In this document: piece after piece, positions 1 through 8,104 of the stretch
Position numbering within the stretch: the first letter of the stretch is position 1
Layout: each line of letters begins with the position of its first letter
Source of the DNA: Bacteroidota bacterium
Lineage (GTDB): Bacteria; Bacteroidota; Ignavibacteria; SZUA-365
NCBI GenBank assembly: GCA_014860565.1
Contig: JACZJN010000071.1
Location: forward strand, 1 to 64,000
Reading direction: 5' to 3'
Length of the DNA: 64,000 nt
Program-made: the position numbers and the translations under genes
Notes under the pieces: model-generated
What the model was told of the DNA's origin: nothing
Seen by the model: only the letters and a program-made list of their open reading frames with translations
Databases searched by the model: none

Positions 1-1565
1 AGGTCATTCCCCTCAGCAAGGACGCCGCGCTGGCATATTTCAACGCGACGATTTCAGGCGCAGAAGGGGATTACACCCGCGCGGCCGACCTCGAGGTGGA
101 ACTGACGAAGGTTTTCGCCAACAAAGAGGATTTCCAGACGCTCAAACGCATCCGCGAGGCCGGGGCCATCAGCGATCCGCTGCTGCGCCGCCAGCTTGAG
201 GTGATCTATCTGTCCTTCCTCGAAAAGCAGATCGACGAAGCGAAACTCGAGGAGATGATCCGCCTGCAGAACGAGAACGAAAAGAAATTCTCGACCTTCC
301 GCGCGGAAGTGAACGGAAAGAAACTGACGGACAACGACATCGAGGAAATTCTCCGCACTTCCACCAACAGCGCTGATCTCGAAGCTGCGTGGACAGCCAG
401 CAAGGAAATCGGCAAGGTAGCGGCGCCCGACGTTCTGCGTCTGGTGCGCATGCGTAACGCCGCGGCGCAGGAGCTCGGCTTTAAAAACTACCACGCCATG
501 CAGCTGGAAATGAGTGAACAGGATCCCGCCGAGATCGAGGCGCTGTTCGATGAACTCGACGAACTCACCGCCGGTGCGTTCGCGCGACTGAAGGCGGATA
601 TGGACGTCAAGCTCGCCCAGCGCTGCAACGTGAAGGTGGAGGAGCTGATGCCCTGGCATTATCAGAACCGCTTCTTCCAGGAAGCTCCGAAGATCTACGA
701 CGTTGATCTCGATGTGTTCTACAAGGACAAGGACATTGTCGCCCTGGCGGAAAAGTACTACGCCGGTCTCAATCTCCCGATCGAAGATCTTGTCGAGAAA
801 AGCGACCTCTTCGAAAAAGAAGGCAAATACCAGCACGCGTACTGCACCGACATTGACCGTGAAGGCGACGTGCGCGTGGTGTGCAACATCAAGCCGTCGT
901 ACAATTGGATGAATACCACGCTGCATGAATACGGCCACGCGGTCTATGACAAGTTCAACGACCGCACGGTACCATGGTCGCTGCGCGAACCTGCACATAC
1001 CTTCACTACCGAAGCCATCGCGATGATGTTCGGACGCCTCGCAAGCAATCCCGCCTGGCTCGAAAACGTGGCGGGCGTTCCCGCCGATCAGGCGGACAAG
1101 GTGGCCGACGTGATGTTCCAATCCCTCCGCCTCGAGCAGCTGGTGTTCAGCCGCTGGGCGCAGGTGATGTACCGCTTCGAGAAAGCGATGTACGAGAATC
1201 CCGATCAGGATCTGAACGCCCTCTGGTGGCAGCTGGTGGAGAAGTACCAGATGATCCGGAAACCGGAAGGACGAGACAATCCTGACTGGGCGTCAAAAAT
1301 TCACGTCGCCCTGTACCCCGCCTATTATCACAATTACCTGATGGGCGAACTCCTTGCCTCGCAGCTGCACGCGCATATCTGCACAAAGATTCTTCATAGC
1401 GAGAATCCCAGGCGCGAGGCGTATGTGGGACGCACAGAGGTGGGCACCTTCCTCATCGACAATATCTTCAAACCGGGACGCACCCTTCTGTGGAACGACA
1501 TGATCGAAAACGCAACCGGCGAGAAACTCACGGCGAAATATTACGCCGCGCAATTCGTGAATTGA
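1..1565 (+). CDS. Clan MA (M2/M3-like) zinc metallopeptidase, 5' end cut by window edge
   Basis: The reading frame stays open from base 3 through an internal GTG at 96 to the stop at 1565, so the gene starts left of the window and at least 520 residues are visible. Counting from the GTG codon, the zinc motif HEYGH is at residues 277-281, and a downstream TTEAI segment puts a glutamate at residue 306, a good position for the third zinc ligand of clan MA. The helical character and the spacing between HEYGH and the glutamate resemble peptidyl-dipeptidase A (M2) and oligopeptidase (M3) enzymes, which cut short peptides. The cellular location cannot be judged because the N-terminus is missing. It sits ahead of several other peptidases, which fits a role in peptide breakdown. 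Family-level choice between M2 and M3 is uncertain. Confidence 0.8.
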   Translation, partial: VIPLSKDAALAYFNATISGAEGDYTRAADLEVELTKVFANKEDFQTLKRIREAGAISDPLLRRQLEVIYLSFLEKQIDEAKLEEMIRLQNENEKKFSTFRAEVNGKKLTDNDIEEILRTSTNSADLEAAWTASKEIGKVAAPDVLRLVRMRNAAAQELGFKNYHAMQLEMSEQDPAEIEALFDELDELTAGAFARLKADMDVKLAQRCNVKVEELMPWHYQNRFFQEAPKIYDVDLDVFYKDKDIVALAEKYYAGLNLPIEDLVEKSDLFEKEGKYQHAYCTDIDREGDVRVVCNIKPSYNWMNTTLHEYGHAVYDKFNDRTVPWSLREPAHTFTTEAIAMMFGRLASNPAWLENVAGVPADQADKVADVMFQSLRLEQLVFSRWAQVMYRFEKAMYENPDQDLNALWWQLVEKYQMIRKPEGRDNPDWASKIHVALYPAYYHNYLMGELLASQLHAHICTKILHSENPRREAYVGRTEVGTFLIDNIFKPGRTLLWNDMIENATGEKLTAKYYAAQFVN

Positions 1566-1621
1566 CGGGAATGTCGTCGGGCGAATGCAATCCCGAACGA
1601 TGTTGATCTGAAATATCCATT

Positions 1622-1645
1622 GTAAGGCGGATTCATGAATCCGTC
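1622..1645. repeat. Degenerate copy of palindromic repeat family A
   Basis: This stretch carries the left arm and core of the family A palindrome (GTAAGGCGGATTCATGAATCC) but its right arm diverges, so it is a partial copy. It lies 19 bases before a full copy, just after the stop of the metallopeptidase. Confidence 0.75.
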
Positions 1646-1663
1646 GGAAATATGGCACCCAAT

Positions 1664-1693
1664 CGTAGGGCGGATTCATGAATCCGCCCTACG
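1664..1693. repeat. Perfect 30-bp palindrome, repeat family A
   Basis: The half CGTAGGGCGGATTCA is followed at once by its exact reverse complement, giving a 30-bp perfect palindrome. It starts 99 bases after the metallopeptidase stop and ends 4 bases before the stop codon of the leftward hydrolase. It could form a cruciform or an RNA hairpin ending either transcript. A second full copy and several partial copies lie on the other side of that hydrolase. Confidence 0.9.
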
Positions 1694-1697
1694 TCCG

Positions 1698-3515
1698 TTA
1701 ACGTATGATTACCATTTTCCTGTGTAAGACCCCACGAGGGGTGGTGAGGCGGTAGACATATATCCCCTCCGGCAATCGCGAATTGAGGGTGGCTACATGC
1801 CGCCCTTTTTCCATATAACCCTCCGCGATCACCGCGATCTCGCGGCCCATCATGTCATGTACGGTCAGACGCGCGGGCATGGAGTGATCCAGTTCGAAGG
1901 AAATCCAAACATTCTCACGCGCGGGATTCGGCCAGGCGGATGCGAGACGCATGCGCATGTCGACGGGCAGCGGTTGTGCTGTTGACGTCGCATCGGCTTC
2001 GACATAAAGCGAAACATGCGAGGGATCGTCACCGCCAATGACGAACGTATTGAATGATGGATCGATCGGTCCGAGCACGATGTTTCCAAAGTTATTGGCC
2101 TGATCGGGAATCAGGGCCGTGCCGCCGTTGACAAGCACTTCGATGACATGGCCGGCTTGTACTGTGTGCAGCAGACTCGTCAGCTCGAAGTCCATCGTCC
2201 GTTCGATGTTCGGATCGTCTGCCTGCCTGTGGCCTCGGCAAAGCGGTGTGCGTTTCCCCGCGGCGGGATCCACGTCATAAAGCAGCACATTCATCTGGTA
2301 ATGCGCACCCGTCGCGCGCACGCGCATATGACCGCTTCCCGGCGGCGGGAGAATGGTTATGTCCTTCGTCAGAGGTGGAGTGCGAAAGGAAATCGGCGTC
2401 GAACCCAGAACGTTGATATATGTGATCAGGCGCTCGCTGCGGTCCAGGGGAGGAGTGACGGCGAGGCCGCTCGCATCGAAATACAGGTCGAGACGATCCA
2501 TGTTCTGCGGCAGCGGATCTCCCGGCCGCAGCCACTGCGGCGTTTCTGTTTCCGCATAGATCCGTGGCTTCTTCGTCCCACCGTCGAAAAACACCACTGC
2601 GCTGTCAGGGGAGGCGACGTCGGCGAGTGACGCATCGTCTTTCAGCCAGAAGGCAAGCCACCGGTCAATGACGTCGAGCACATACGCGTTTTGCGATGGG
2701 TCCGCCGGCATGTCATGTCCGGCAGGGTACAACACGATGCGCTTCGCGGCCGGTATGGTATGGAACTGCCGCAGCGCCGCATTCTGGTTGAAAAACCCAT
2801 CGTGATAGCTGACGAAAATGGCGGTCGGGGTGGTGACCGACGATTCAAGCGTGTTAGTGGAGTGATCCTGCAAATACGGCTGTATGGAGGAGTAATTCCC
2901 ACTCTCTCGCGCCTGCTTCAACAACGCTGCCACGCCGGGTTCGAAGCGCACATCCGGCGTCATTGTCGCCGCGGCGAAGGTCCAGTTCAGCGCATCATTC
3001 TCAAGCCAGTTTTCTTCCGCGCGTCCGTTGGCGATTATGGATACCACGCAGCGCGCACCCATGCCATAGGCCGCGGCGTTCCAGGCATGAAGTCCGCCTT
3101 GCGATCCCCCCAGGACAGCCACGCGTTCGGCGTTGACGCGACGCAGCTGTTTTGCGAACGCGATGTTTTCCCGAAGGTCATCGAGAATGCGGGGGGCGGT
3201 GAAGAACTCGAAGAGGCCCTCCGAGTTTCCCTGTCCCCGCACGCTGTACGCCGTCGCTGCGTAGCCCTCCCGCGCAAACCCGATAGCCGTCGACCGATTG
3301 TTGTTTTTCGAACCGGCGAAGCCGTGTACGAGCACGATGGCGGGATAGCCCCCCGGCGGAGCCGGTGTCACGGGGAGAACATACAAGGCATCGACTTTCG
3401 CGCCGTCGCTCATGACCAGCGTTGTATCGACGACCGTCTGGGCGAGGATTGGCGCGGACATCGTCAGATGGAAGGCGAGGACGGCGAACGCGATGCGGGA
3501 GTAGAATCGATACAT
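1698..3515 (-). CDS. Secreted alpha/beta hydrolase of S15/CocE-like type with T9SS tail
   Basis: This 605-residue protein begins with a signal peptide ending near AQT (residue 27). An alpha/beta hydrolase domain follows: VLVHGFAG near residue 62 supplies the oxyanion region, GGSQGG at 136-141 holds the likely nucleophile Ser138, and YPAGHDMP near residue 270 offers the catalytic histidine. The layout resembles X-prolyl dipeptidyl peptidase (S15) and CocE/NonD hydrolases. About 85 C-terminal residues form a T9SS type A sorting domain with a WPNPA segment and the ending RKMVIIR, so export to the cell surface or medium is expected. Substrate is unknown; a peptidase or esterase role fits the peptidase-rich neighbourhood. 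Palindromic repeats lie beyond both ends of the gene. Confidence 0.85.
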   Translation of the reverse strand: MYRFYSRIAFAVLAFHLTMSAPILAQTVVDTTLVMSDGAKVDALYVLPVTPAPPGGYPAIVLVHGFAGSKNNNRSTAIGFAREGYAATAYSVRGQGNSEGLFEFFTAPRILDDLRENIAFAKQLRRVNAERVAVLGGSQGGLHAWNAAAYGMGARCVVSIIANGRAEENWLENDALNWTFAAATMTPDVRFEPGVAALLKQARESGNYSSIQPYLQDHSTNTLESSVTTPTAIFVSYHDGFFNQNAALRQFHTIPAAKRIVLYPAGHDMPADPSQNAYVLDVIDRWLAFWLKDDASLADVASPDSAVVFFDGGTKKPRIYAETETPQWLRPGDPLPQNMDRLDLYFDASGLAVTPPLDRSERLITYINVLGSTPISFRTPPLTKDITILPPPGSGHMRVRATGAHYQMNVLLYDVDPAAGKRTPLCRGHRQADDPNIERTMDFELTSLLHTVQAGHVIEVLVNGGTALIPDQANNFGNIVLGPIDPSFNTFVIGGDDPSHVSLYVEADATSTAQPLPVDMRMRLASAWPNPARENVWISFELDHSMPARLTVHDMMGREIAVIAEGYMEKGRHVATLNSRLPEGIYVYRLTTPRGVLHRKMVIIR

Positions 3516-3608
3516 GACGGAACCTCAATAAATGCCGCAGGTGTGGTACAAAAGAAAATAACCGAATTGGGTGGATTGATGAAACGGGTCTGAACGGTCC
3601 CCGGTTGT

Positions 3609-3630
3609 CGTAAGGCGGATTCATGAATCG
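3609..3630. repeat. Partial copy of palindromic repeat family A
   Basis: The left arm and core (CGTAAGGCGGATTCATGAAT) match family A, and the right arm is absent. It has the same G-to-A change in the arm as the partial copy at 1622, so these two degenerate copies may share an origin. Confidence 0.7.
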
Positions 3631-3652
3631 AAATGGATTGATTTCACCCGTT

Positions 3653-3682
3653 CGTAGGGCGGATTCATGAATCCGCCCTACG
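3653..3682. repeat. Perfect 30-bp palindrome, repeat family A
   Basis: This is identical in sequence to the palindrome at 1664-1693: CGTAGGGCGGATTCA followed by its reverse complement. It begins the 54-bp tandem duplication described separately. Confidence 0.9.
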
Positions 3683-3790
3683 ATGGAAATGATCGGTTCG
3701 GCGGCGGGATGCACGGATTCATGAATCCGCCCTACGATGGAAATGATCGGTTCGGAGGCGATACGTACGGATTCATGAATCCGCCCTACG
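3677..3790. repeat. 54-bp tandem duplication carrying palindrome right halves
   Basis: The segment CCTACGATGGAAATGATCGG starts at 3677 and again at 3731, exactly 54 bases later. Each unit ends in a truncated family A palindrome (core GGATTCATGAATCCG plus right arm, at 3711-3736 and 3765-3790). The two units differ in about ten bases just before the core. The array stops 64 bases before the start codon of the S46 peptidase. Confidence 0.8.
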
Positions 3791-3853
3791 GTAGTATACC
3801 CGTTTTTCGTATTTTATGTGTTCATATATGCGCATTTACGGAGGCCAGATTTC

Positions 3854-5983
3854 ATGTTACGTATTTCCCGCCTGACCACCCTGTTCGTGTTTACCCTGTT
3901 TTTTGTCGTCGGACTCACTGCCGATGAAGGCATGTATCCCCTGAGCGAGATATCCCGTCTCGATCTCAAGGCGAAGGGGTTGAAGATCGATGTATCCGAA
4001 ATATACAATCCAGACGGTGTCAGCCTGGTCGACGCGATCTGCCAGGTGGGGGGCGGAACAGGGGAGTTTGTTTCGGCCGACGGTTTGATTCTCACCAACC
4101 ATCACATCGCCTTCAGCGGCGTGACCAACGCGAGTACGCCCGAGCATGACTATCTGCGCGACGGTTTCACGGCCTCCACGCGCGAGGCGGAATATCCCGC
4201 CCAGGGCTACATGTGCCGGATCACCGAGGCATATCGCGATGTGTCGAAGGAAGTACTCGGCGTCGTGACCGATGGCATGTCGCCGGCAGAACGCAGCGAC
4301 GCCATTCAGGAACAGATGAAGAAGCTGGCGAAGGATGCCGAAGCCGACCGCGAAAATATTTCCTGCGAGGTCTCGGAAATGTTTCCCGGCAAGAGCTACG
4401 TGCTGTTTACCTACCGCATCATCCGTGACGTGCGACTTGTGTACGTCCCGCCTCTCGCGGTCGGTAATTACGGCGGCGAAATCGATAACTGGGTTTGGCC
4501 GCGCCACACTGGCGACTTCTCCTTCCTCCGCGCCTACGTCGGGCCCGACGGCAAGACCGCGCCGTATGCGAAAGAGAATGTTCCCTACAAGCCGAAGCGT
4601 TTCATCAAGGTTGCGCCCAAGGGTGTAAGTGACGGCGATTTCGTTTTCATCCTCGGCTACCCCGGCCGTACTTATCGGCATAAGAGCGCCGATTACATCG
4701 CGCTGTATCAGAATACCATTCTCCCCTATCTCTCGGCGCGCTATGACTACATGATCGAGACGATGGAAAATGCCTCGGAAGGCGATCGGGCACTGCAGCT
4801 CGAATTCGCTGACCTGATGAAGGGACTCGCCAATGCGACCAAGAACTACAAGGGCAAGCTCCAGGGACTGCGCCGTCTCGGCCTGGTCGAAAAGCGCCGC
4901 GCCGAAGAGGCCGAACTGCAGAAGTACATCGAAAGCAATCCGGAGCTGAACGCGAAATTCAGCAAGACGCAGAAGGAGCTGAGTGCAGTGTACAAAGGGT
5001 ATGAAGAAACCGCGCTGCAGGAAATCATCGCATCGATGCTTGGACGCAATCAGTACATCGCAATGCTCAGCTCGGTCATGAAGGCCGTCGAAAAAGGCGA
5101 TGTCACCGGAGAGAAAGCCACTCGTCTGCAGGAGTTCATCGAAAAGCAATACGGCCTGATCCACCAGGAGACGGAACTCGAATTCCTCGCCACGCTGCTG
5201 CATGATTTCCAGAAGCTTCCGGCCGATCAGCGTCCCGCCGCCGTGACGGCATTCGCCGGGAGTGAAACCGACCGCGCCAAGGTGCTCGCCCGCGTGCGCG
5301 AGGCCTTCAAGAAAAGCGCCATTGCGACGCATGCCGGCATGGCCGTCGTGCTTGGTTGGGATGAGGAAAAACTGGCTGCGAGCAAGGATCCGTTCGTCGA
5401 GCTCGTACGCGGACTCAACGCGCTCAACGAGGAAATCATTCTCCGCCGCCGCACGCGTGACGGCGAACTCAAGCGTCTGGAGGCGGAATTCCTCGATGCG
5501 AAAATGGCCTGGCAGAAAAAGGATTTTATCCCCGACGCCAACAGCACGCTGCGTCTGACCTACGGCTACATTCGCGGGTACGCGCCGGCGGACGCGACAA
5601 TCTACAAGCCGCAGACAACACTTCGCGGACTGGTTGAGAAGAACACCGGCGAGGAGCCCTTCAACGCGCCGGCGCGGCTGGTGGAGCTCTACAACACGCG
5701 GAGCTACGATAAAAGCTACGAAGACGCCCTGCTCGAGGATGTGCCCATTGCGATGCTCTACAACATGGATACGACCGGAGGCAATTCCGGCAGTCCTGTG
5801 CTCAACGCCCGCGGCGAACTCGTCGGAGTGAATTTCGACCGTGCCTTTGAAGCCACGGTCAACGATTATCAATGGAGCGAGGATTACAGCCGCAGCATCG
5901 GTGCCGACATCCGCTACGTGCTTTTCGTCGCCAAGTATCTCGGACAAGCAGACTTTTTACTCCGCGAACTCGGCGTTCACTGA
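3854..5983 (+). CDS. S46 family dipeptidyl peptidase, DPP11-type (Asp/Glu-specific)
   Basis: This 709-residue protein has a signal peptide (residues 1 to about 22) and belongs to the S46 serine exopeptidases of the Bacteroidota periplasm, which release dipeptides from oligopeptides. The catalytic histidine lies in TNHHIAF (residues 81-87), and the nucleophile is Ser645 in GGNSGSPV. Eighteen residues after that serine is Arg663 in the segment NFDRAF. In Porphyromonas, arginine at this position marks DPP11 (acidic P1 specificity), whereas glycine marks DPP7. The ATG at 3854 is preferred to the one at 3818 because it starts a clean signal peptide and has GGAGG nine bases upstream. Activity towards Asp/Glu peptides is inferred, not shown. 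Confidence 0.93.
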   Translation: MLRISRLTTLFVFTLFFVVGLTADEGMYPLSEISRLDLKAKGLKIDVSEIYNPDGVSLVDAICQVGGGTGEFVSADGLILTNHHIAFSGVTNASTPEHDYLRDGFTASTREAEYPAQGYMCRITEAYRDVSKEVLGVVTDGMSPAERSDAIQEQMKKLAKDAEADRENISCEVSEMFPGKSYVLFTYRIIRDVRLVYVPPLAVGNYGGEIDNWVWPRHTGDFSFLRAYVGPDGKTAPYAKENVPYKPKRFIKVAPKGVSDGDFVFILGYPGRTYRHKSADYIALYQNTILPYLSARYDYMIETMENASEGDRALQLEFADLMKGLANATKNYKGKLQGLRRLGLVEKRRAEEAELQKYIESNPELNAKFSKTQKELSAVYKGYEETALQEIIASMLGRNQYIAMLSSVMKAVEKGDVTGEKATRLQEFIEKQYGLIHQETELEFLATLLHDFQKLPADQRPAAVTAFAGSETDRAKVLARVREAFKKSAIATHAGMAVVLGWDEEKLAASKDPFVELVRGLNALNEEIILRRRTRDGELKRLEAEFLDAKMAWQKKDFIPDANSTLRLTYGYIRGYAPADATIYKPQTTLRGLVEKNTGEEPFNAPARLVELYNTRSYDKSYEDALLEDVPIAMLYNMDTTGGNSGSPVLNARGELVGVNFDRAFEATVNDYQWSEDYSRSIGADIRYVLFVAKYLGQADFLLRELGVH

Positions 5984-6009
5984 GACGGACTCCTTTTCGA
6001 TTATCATTG

Positions 6010-6039
6010 GCGCAGGACGGTACAGTCGTCCTGCGCTTT
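6010..6039 (+). terminator. Rho-independent terminator after the S46 peptidase
   Basis: A 10-bp stem (GCGCAGGACG with CGTCCTGCGC) encloses a 7-base loop and is followed by TTTGT. It lies 27 bases after the stop and directly before the ribosome binding site of the next gene. Confidence 0.7.
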
Positions 6040-6054
6040 GTATAGGAGCAGTAT

Positions 6055-6834
6055 TTGAACATCATCGTTCTCAACTCCGGAAGCAACGGCAATGCCGTGT
6101 ATGTGGAATCGCCGCGGAGCGGCGCGGCGGTTCTTCTCGACTGCGGTATCTCCCGCAGGCAGATCGAAGTGCGCCTGAAAGTGCACGGACGCTATCTGCA
6201 GAATGTACGCGGGCTGTTCATCACGCATGAACATGCGGATCATGTGCGCGGGGTGCCGGTAACGGCCAAGATGTACCGCATGCCGACCTTCCTGACCGAG
6301 GCCACGTGGCGCGGACTACGGATGAACCGTCCGCATAAGGGACACCGCTTCATCCGCAGCGGCGAAACCGTAAAAGTGGAAGACATCAGCGTGCAGGCCT
6401 TTCCGAAATCGCATGACGCGCAGGATCCCGTGTTCTTTCTCGTCACCATCGGCGAGCTGCGTTTTCTCTACGTGACCGATTTGGGTGTCCATAATGACGA
6501 GGTCGCTCGCCTCTTGGGAGAAGTGGATGCTGCACTGCTCGAAAGCAACTACGACGAGCACATGCTCAACACTGGTCCCTACCCCGAACATCTCAAGGAG
6601 CGTATCCGCGCGCCCCACGGACATCTTTCCAACCTGCAGGCCATGGAGCTCATCGAGCGGCATTGCAACGGCCGTCTGCATACACTGATCTTCGGCCATC
6701 TGAGTGAGAATAATAACACCCCCGAGATCGTTCAGCGCGAGATCGACGCCGTGCTCGCTCGCAGGCCGGACTTTCGTCCGCGCATCGTCATTGCTTCCCG
6801 CTATGAAGTGGGCGAGGTATTGAGCGTAGGGTAA
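6055..6834 (+). CDS. WalJ/YycJ-like metallo-beta-lactamase fold hydrolase
   Basis: This 259-residue cytoplasmic protein has the metal-binding motif THEHADH at residues 57-63. It begins with the NSGSNGNAVYV segment typical of the YycJ/WalJ branch, a group of metal-dependent exonuclease-like or phosphodiesterase-like enzymes linked to DNA repair. Further ligands are plausible in the TDLGVH segment and in the GHLS segment near the end. The start codon is TTG at 6055, with AGGAG eight bases upstream; no in-frame ATG precedes it. The gene stands alone between a terminator and a convergent gene. The exact substrate is unknown. Confidence 0.85.
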   Translation: MNIIVLNSGSNGNAVYVESPRSGAAVLLDCGISRRQIEVRLKVHGRYLQNVRGLFITHEHADHVRGVPVTAKMYRMPTFLTEATWRGLRMNRPHKGHRFIRSGETVKVEDISVQAFPKSHDAQDPVFFLVTIGELRFLYVTDLGVHNDEVARLLGEVDAALLESNYDEHMLNTGPYPEHLKERIRAPHGHLSNLQAMELIERHCNGRLHTLIFGHLSENNNTPEIVQREIDAVLARRPDFRPRIVIASRYEVGEVLSVG

Positions 6835-6924
6835 TAACTGCTGCACCAGTCGTTGCGCGATGATATCGCGGACTGCCGATTGCTCACCTCATCACGTACC
6901 GTGAATGCAGAATGGAGGCGTGTA

Positions 6925-6958
6925 TAAAAAACATCCGTCCTGGGGAGAACGGATGTTT
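6925..6958 (-). terminator. Rho-independent terminator for the leftward TonB-like gene
   Basis: A stem of AAACATCCGT with ACGGATGTTT is followed by a U-rich run when read on the minus strand. It lies about 70 bases past the stop of the TonB-like gene. Read rightward, the U-run is short, so any effect on the hydrolase transcript would be weaker. Confidence 0.7.
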
Positions 6959-7030
6959 CATAGCATTCGGTCGGGAGTGTTATGGGGGTGTGGCTGCAGC
7001 TGGTTCAAGGCTGCGGCGACGCCTGGTGTA

Positions 7031-7849
7031 TCAGAGATACGATTTCTTCATTTCGAGTTCCTGCGTAAGGCGGTCCATGCCCTCGGTGCCGATGGTGCGA
7101 GAATTCACCACGCCGGATCCGGGAAGCGCGACCTGCACGTTTGCGCGCGCACGGTCCTGCAGTTCACGTCGCCAGGTGGCATCGGCGGCATCCGTGATGG
7201 GGGCCTGCCCGCGATGCTCGTCGATCTGCTCGCGGAGACGCAGGATGGCGGTTTCCTTTTTCTCCGCAAGGATGCGGTGGATGTTCTTGGCAACGGAGAC
7301 TTTTTCTTCCATCTGCCGCTGAATCTCCTTAACCCGCTGCGGCGGAGTCTTGCTGCGCTCCATGACGAAGTCCTGGAATTTCTTCATCACGACTTCATAC
7401 TCCTGCTGCACGCGCGCAAGTTCAAGGCGCGACTGCCAGTACTGCTCGGGATCCGGAGACAGCAGGAAGTAGAACGGCATGGCGATGCGAAAATCGCGCG
7501 GAAGGCCTTTCACCGTCGCGTATCCAATCGGGAACCGTGCACGCATCGCGCTGGCGAGTGCCGCTTGGTCAAACTCTTCCATCCCTGACCCGACCGTGAT
7601 CTCGCTGTACACCACTTCTCCCTCGGAGGTCACGTACATCTGCACCTCTACCACACCTTCCACTCCCATGTTCAACTGCGACGCGGGATAATCCGGAAGT
7701 TGGAAAAGCGGCTTCTCGGATGAGGTGAAGCGAACTTCGTCCCCGTCAGCAGGCAGGGTGAAAAGTGGGGGAATAAAACCGCGCGACTGTGAGGTCGCCA
7801 CAGTGGTGAGTACCAGGAAGAGCACCAGAAAGGAGAACAAACGCTGCAT
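7031..7849 (-). CDS. TonB C-terminal-domain protein with coiled-coil region
   Basis: This 272-residue protein starts with a hydrophobic signal segment (LFSFLVLFLVLTTVA). Residues from about 45 to 120 match the TonB C-terminal fold: a YPASQL segment, a GVVEVQMYV strand and a conserved-looking FDQAAL helix. Instead of being anchored by a long proline-rich arm, the domain is followed by charged heptad-like sequence (about 125-215) likely to form a coiled coil. The ATG at 7849 is chosen over the upstream ATG because it begins the signal sequence and has GGAG nearby. A role in energy transfer to outer-membrane transporters is doubtful, since the usual N-terminal anchor and linker are missing; it may instead bind another envelope protein. 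Confidence 0.7.
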   Translation of the reverse strand: MQRLFSFLVLFLVLTTVATSQSRGFIPPLFTLPADGDEVRFTSSEKPLFQLPDYPASQLNMGVEGVVEVQMYVTSEGEVVYSEITVGSGMEEFDQAALASAMRARFPIGYATVKGLPRDFRIAMPFYFLLSPDPEQYWQSRLELARVQQEYEVVMKKFQDFVMERSKTPPQRVKEIQRQMEEKVSVAKNIHRILAEKKETAILRLREQIDEHRGQAPITDAADATWRRELQDRARANVQVALPGSGVVNSRTIGTEGMDRLTQELEMKKSYL

Positions 7850-8104
7850 CGATTTCTCCGGGATGGAACAAATTTGTCTGTACACAGGTGGGCTCTGCTT
7901 TAGCAGGTCTTAAACATTACGGGGAAATCACGATAAATGCAATATGCTGTTAGAAAAATGTGAGAAATTCTGTAACCTTCAAGCGGTGTTCATTGTCAAC
8001 CCCTAACCCCTCGAATAGATGAATATCGACGAAACCACCAATCGGGCCTCGTTCTTTCTTCTGTATTATCAAGTACTTGTGTCCCTGCGCGGCAAAGGCG
8101 ATTC

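Larger units (their letters stand above)
3516..3853. repeat. Gene-free spacer filled with family A palindrome copies
   Basis: No convincing gene is present here. The spacer holds one full family A palindrome, one copy missing its right arm and two missing their left arm, plus a 54-bp tandem duplication. A short open frame from 3667 is only the translated repeat (recurring peptide MNPPYDGNDRFGG) and is not considered a gene. The promoters of the two divergent flanking genes must lie within or beside this repeat block. Confidence 0.75.

Noticed and set aside
3609-3790. CRISPR-like array
   Set aside because: Repeats are palindromes with irregular spacing and duplicated spacers, and no cas gene is nearby.
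3667-3927. 86-residue protein with repeated MNPPYDGNDRFGG
   Set aside because: It is the translation of non-coding repeats and runs into the next gene's leader; no ribosome binding site was seen.
3857-5947. 696-residue open frame antisense to the S46 peptidase
   Set aside because: The sense frame has a signal peptide, catalytic motifs and a ribosome binding site; the antisense frame has none and results from codon bias in GC-rich DNA.
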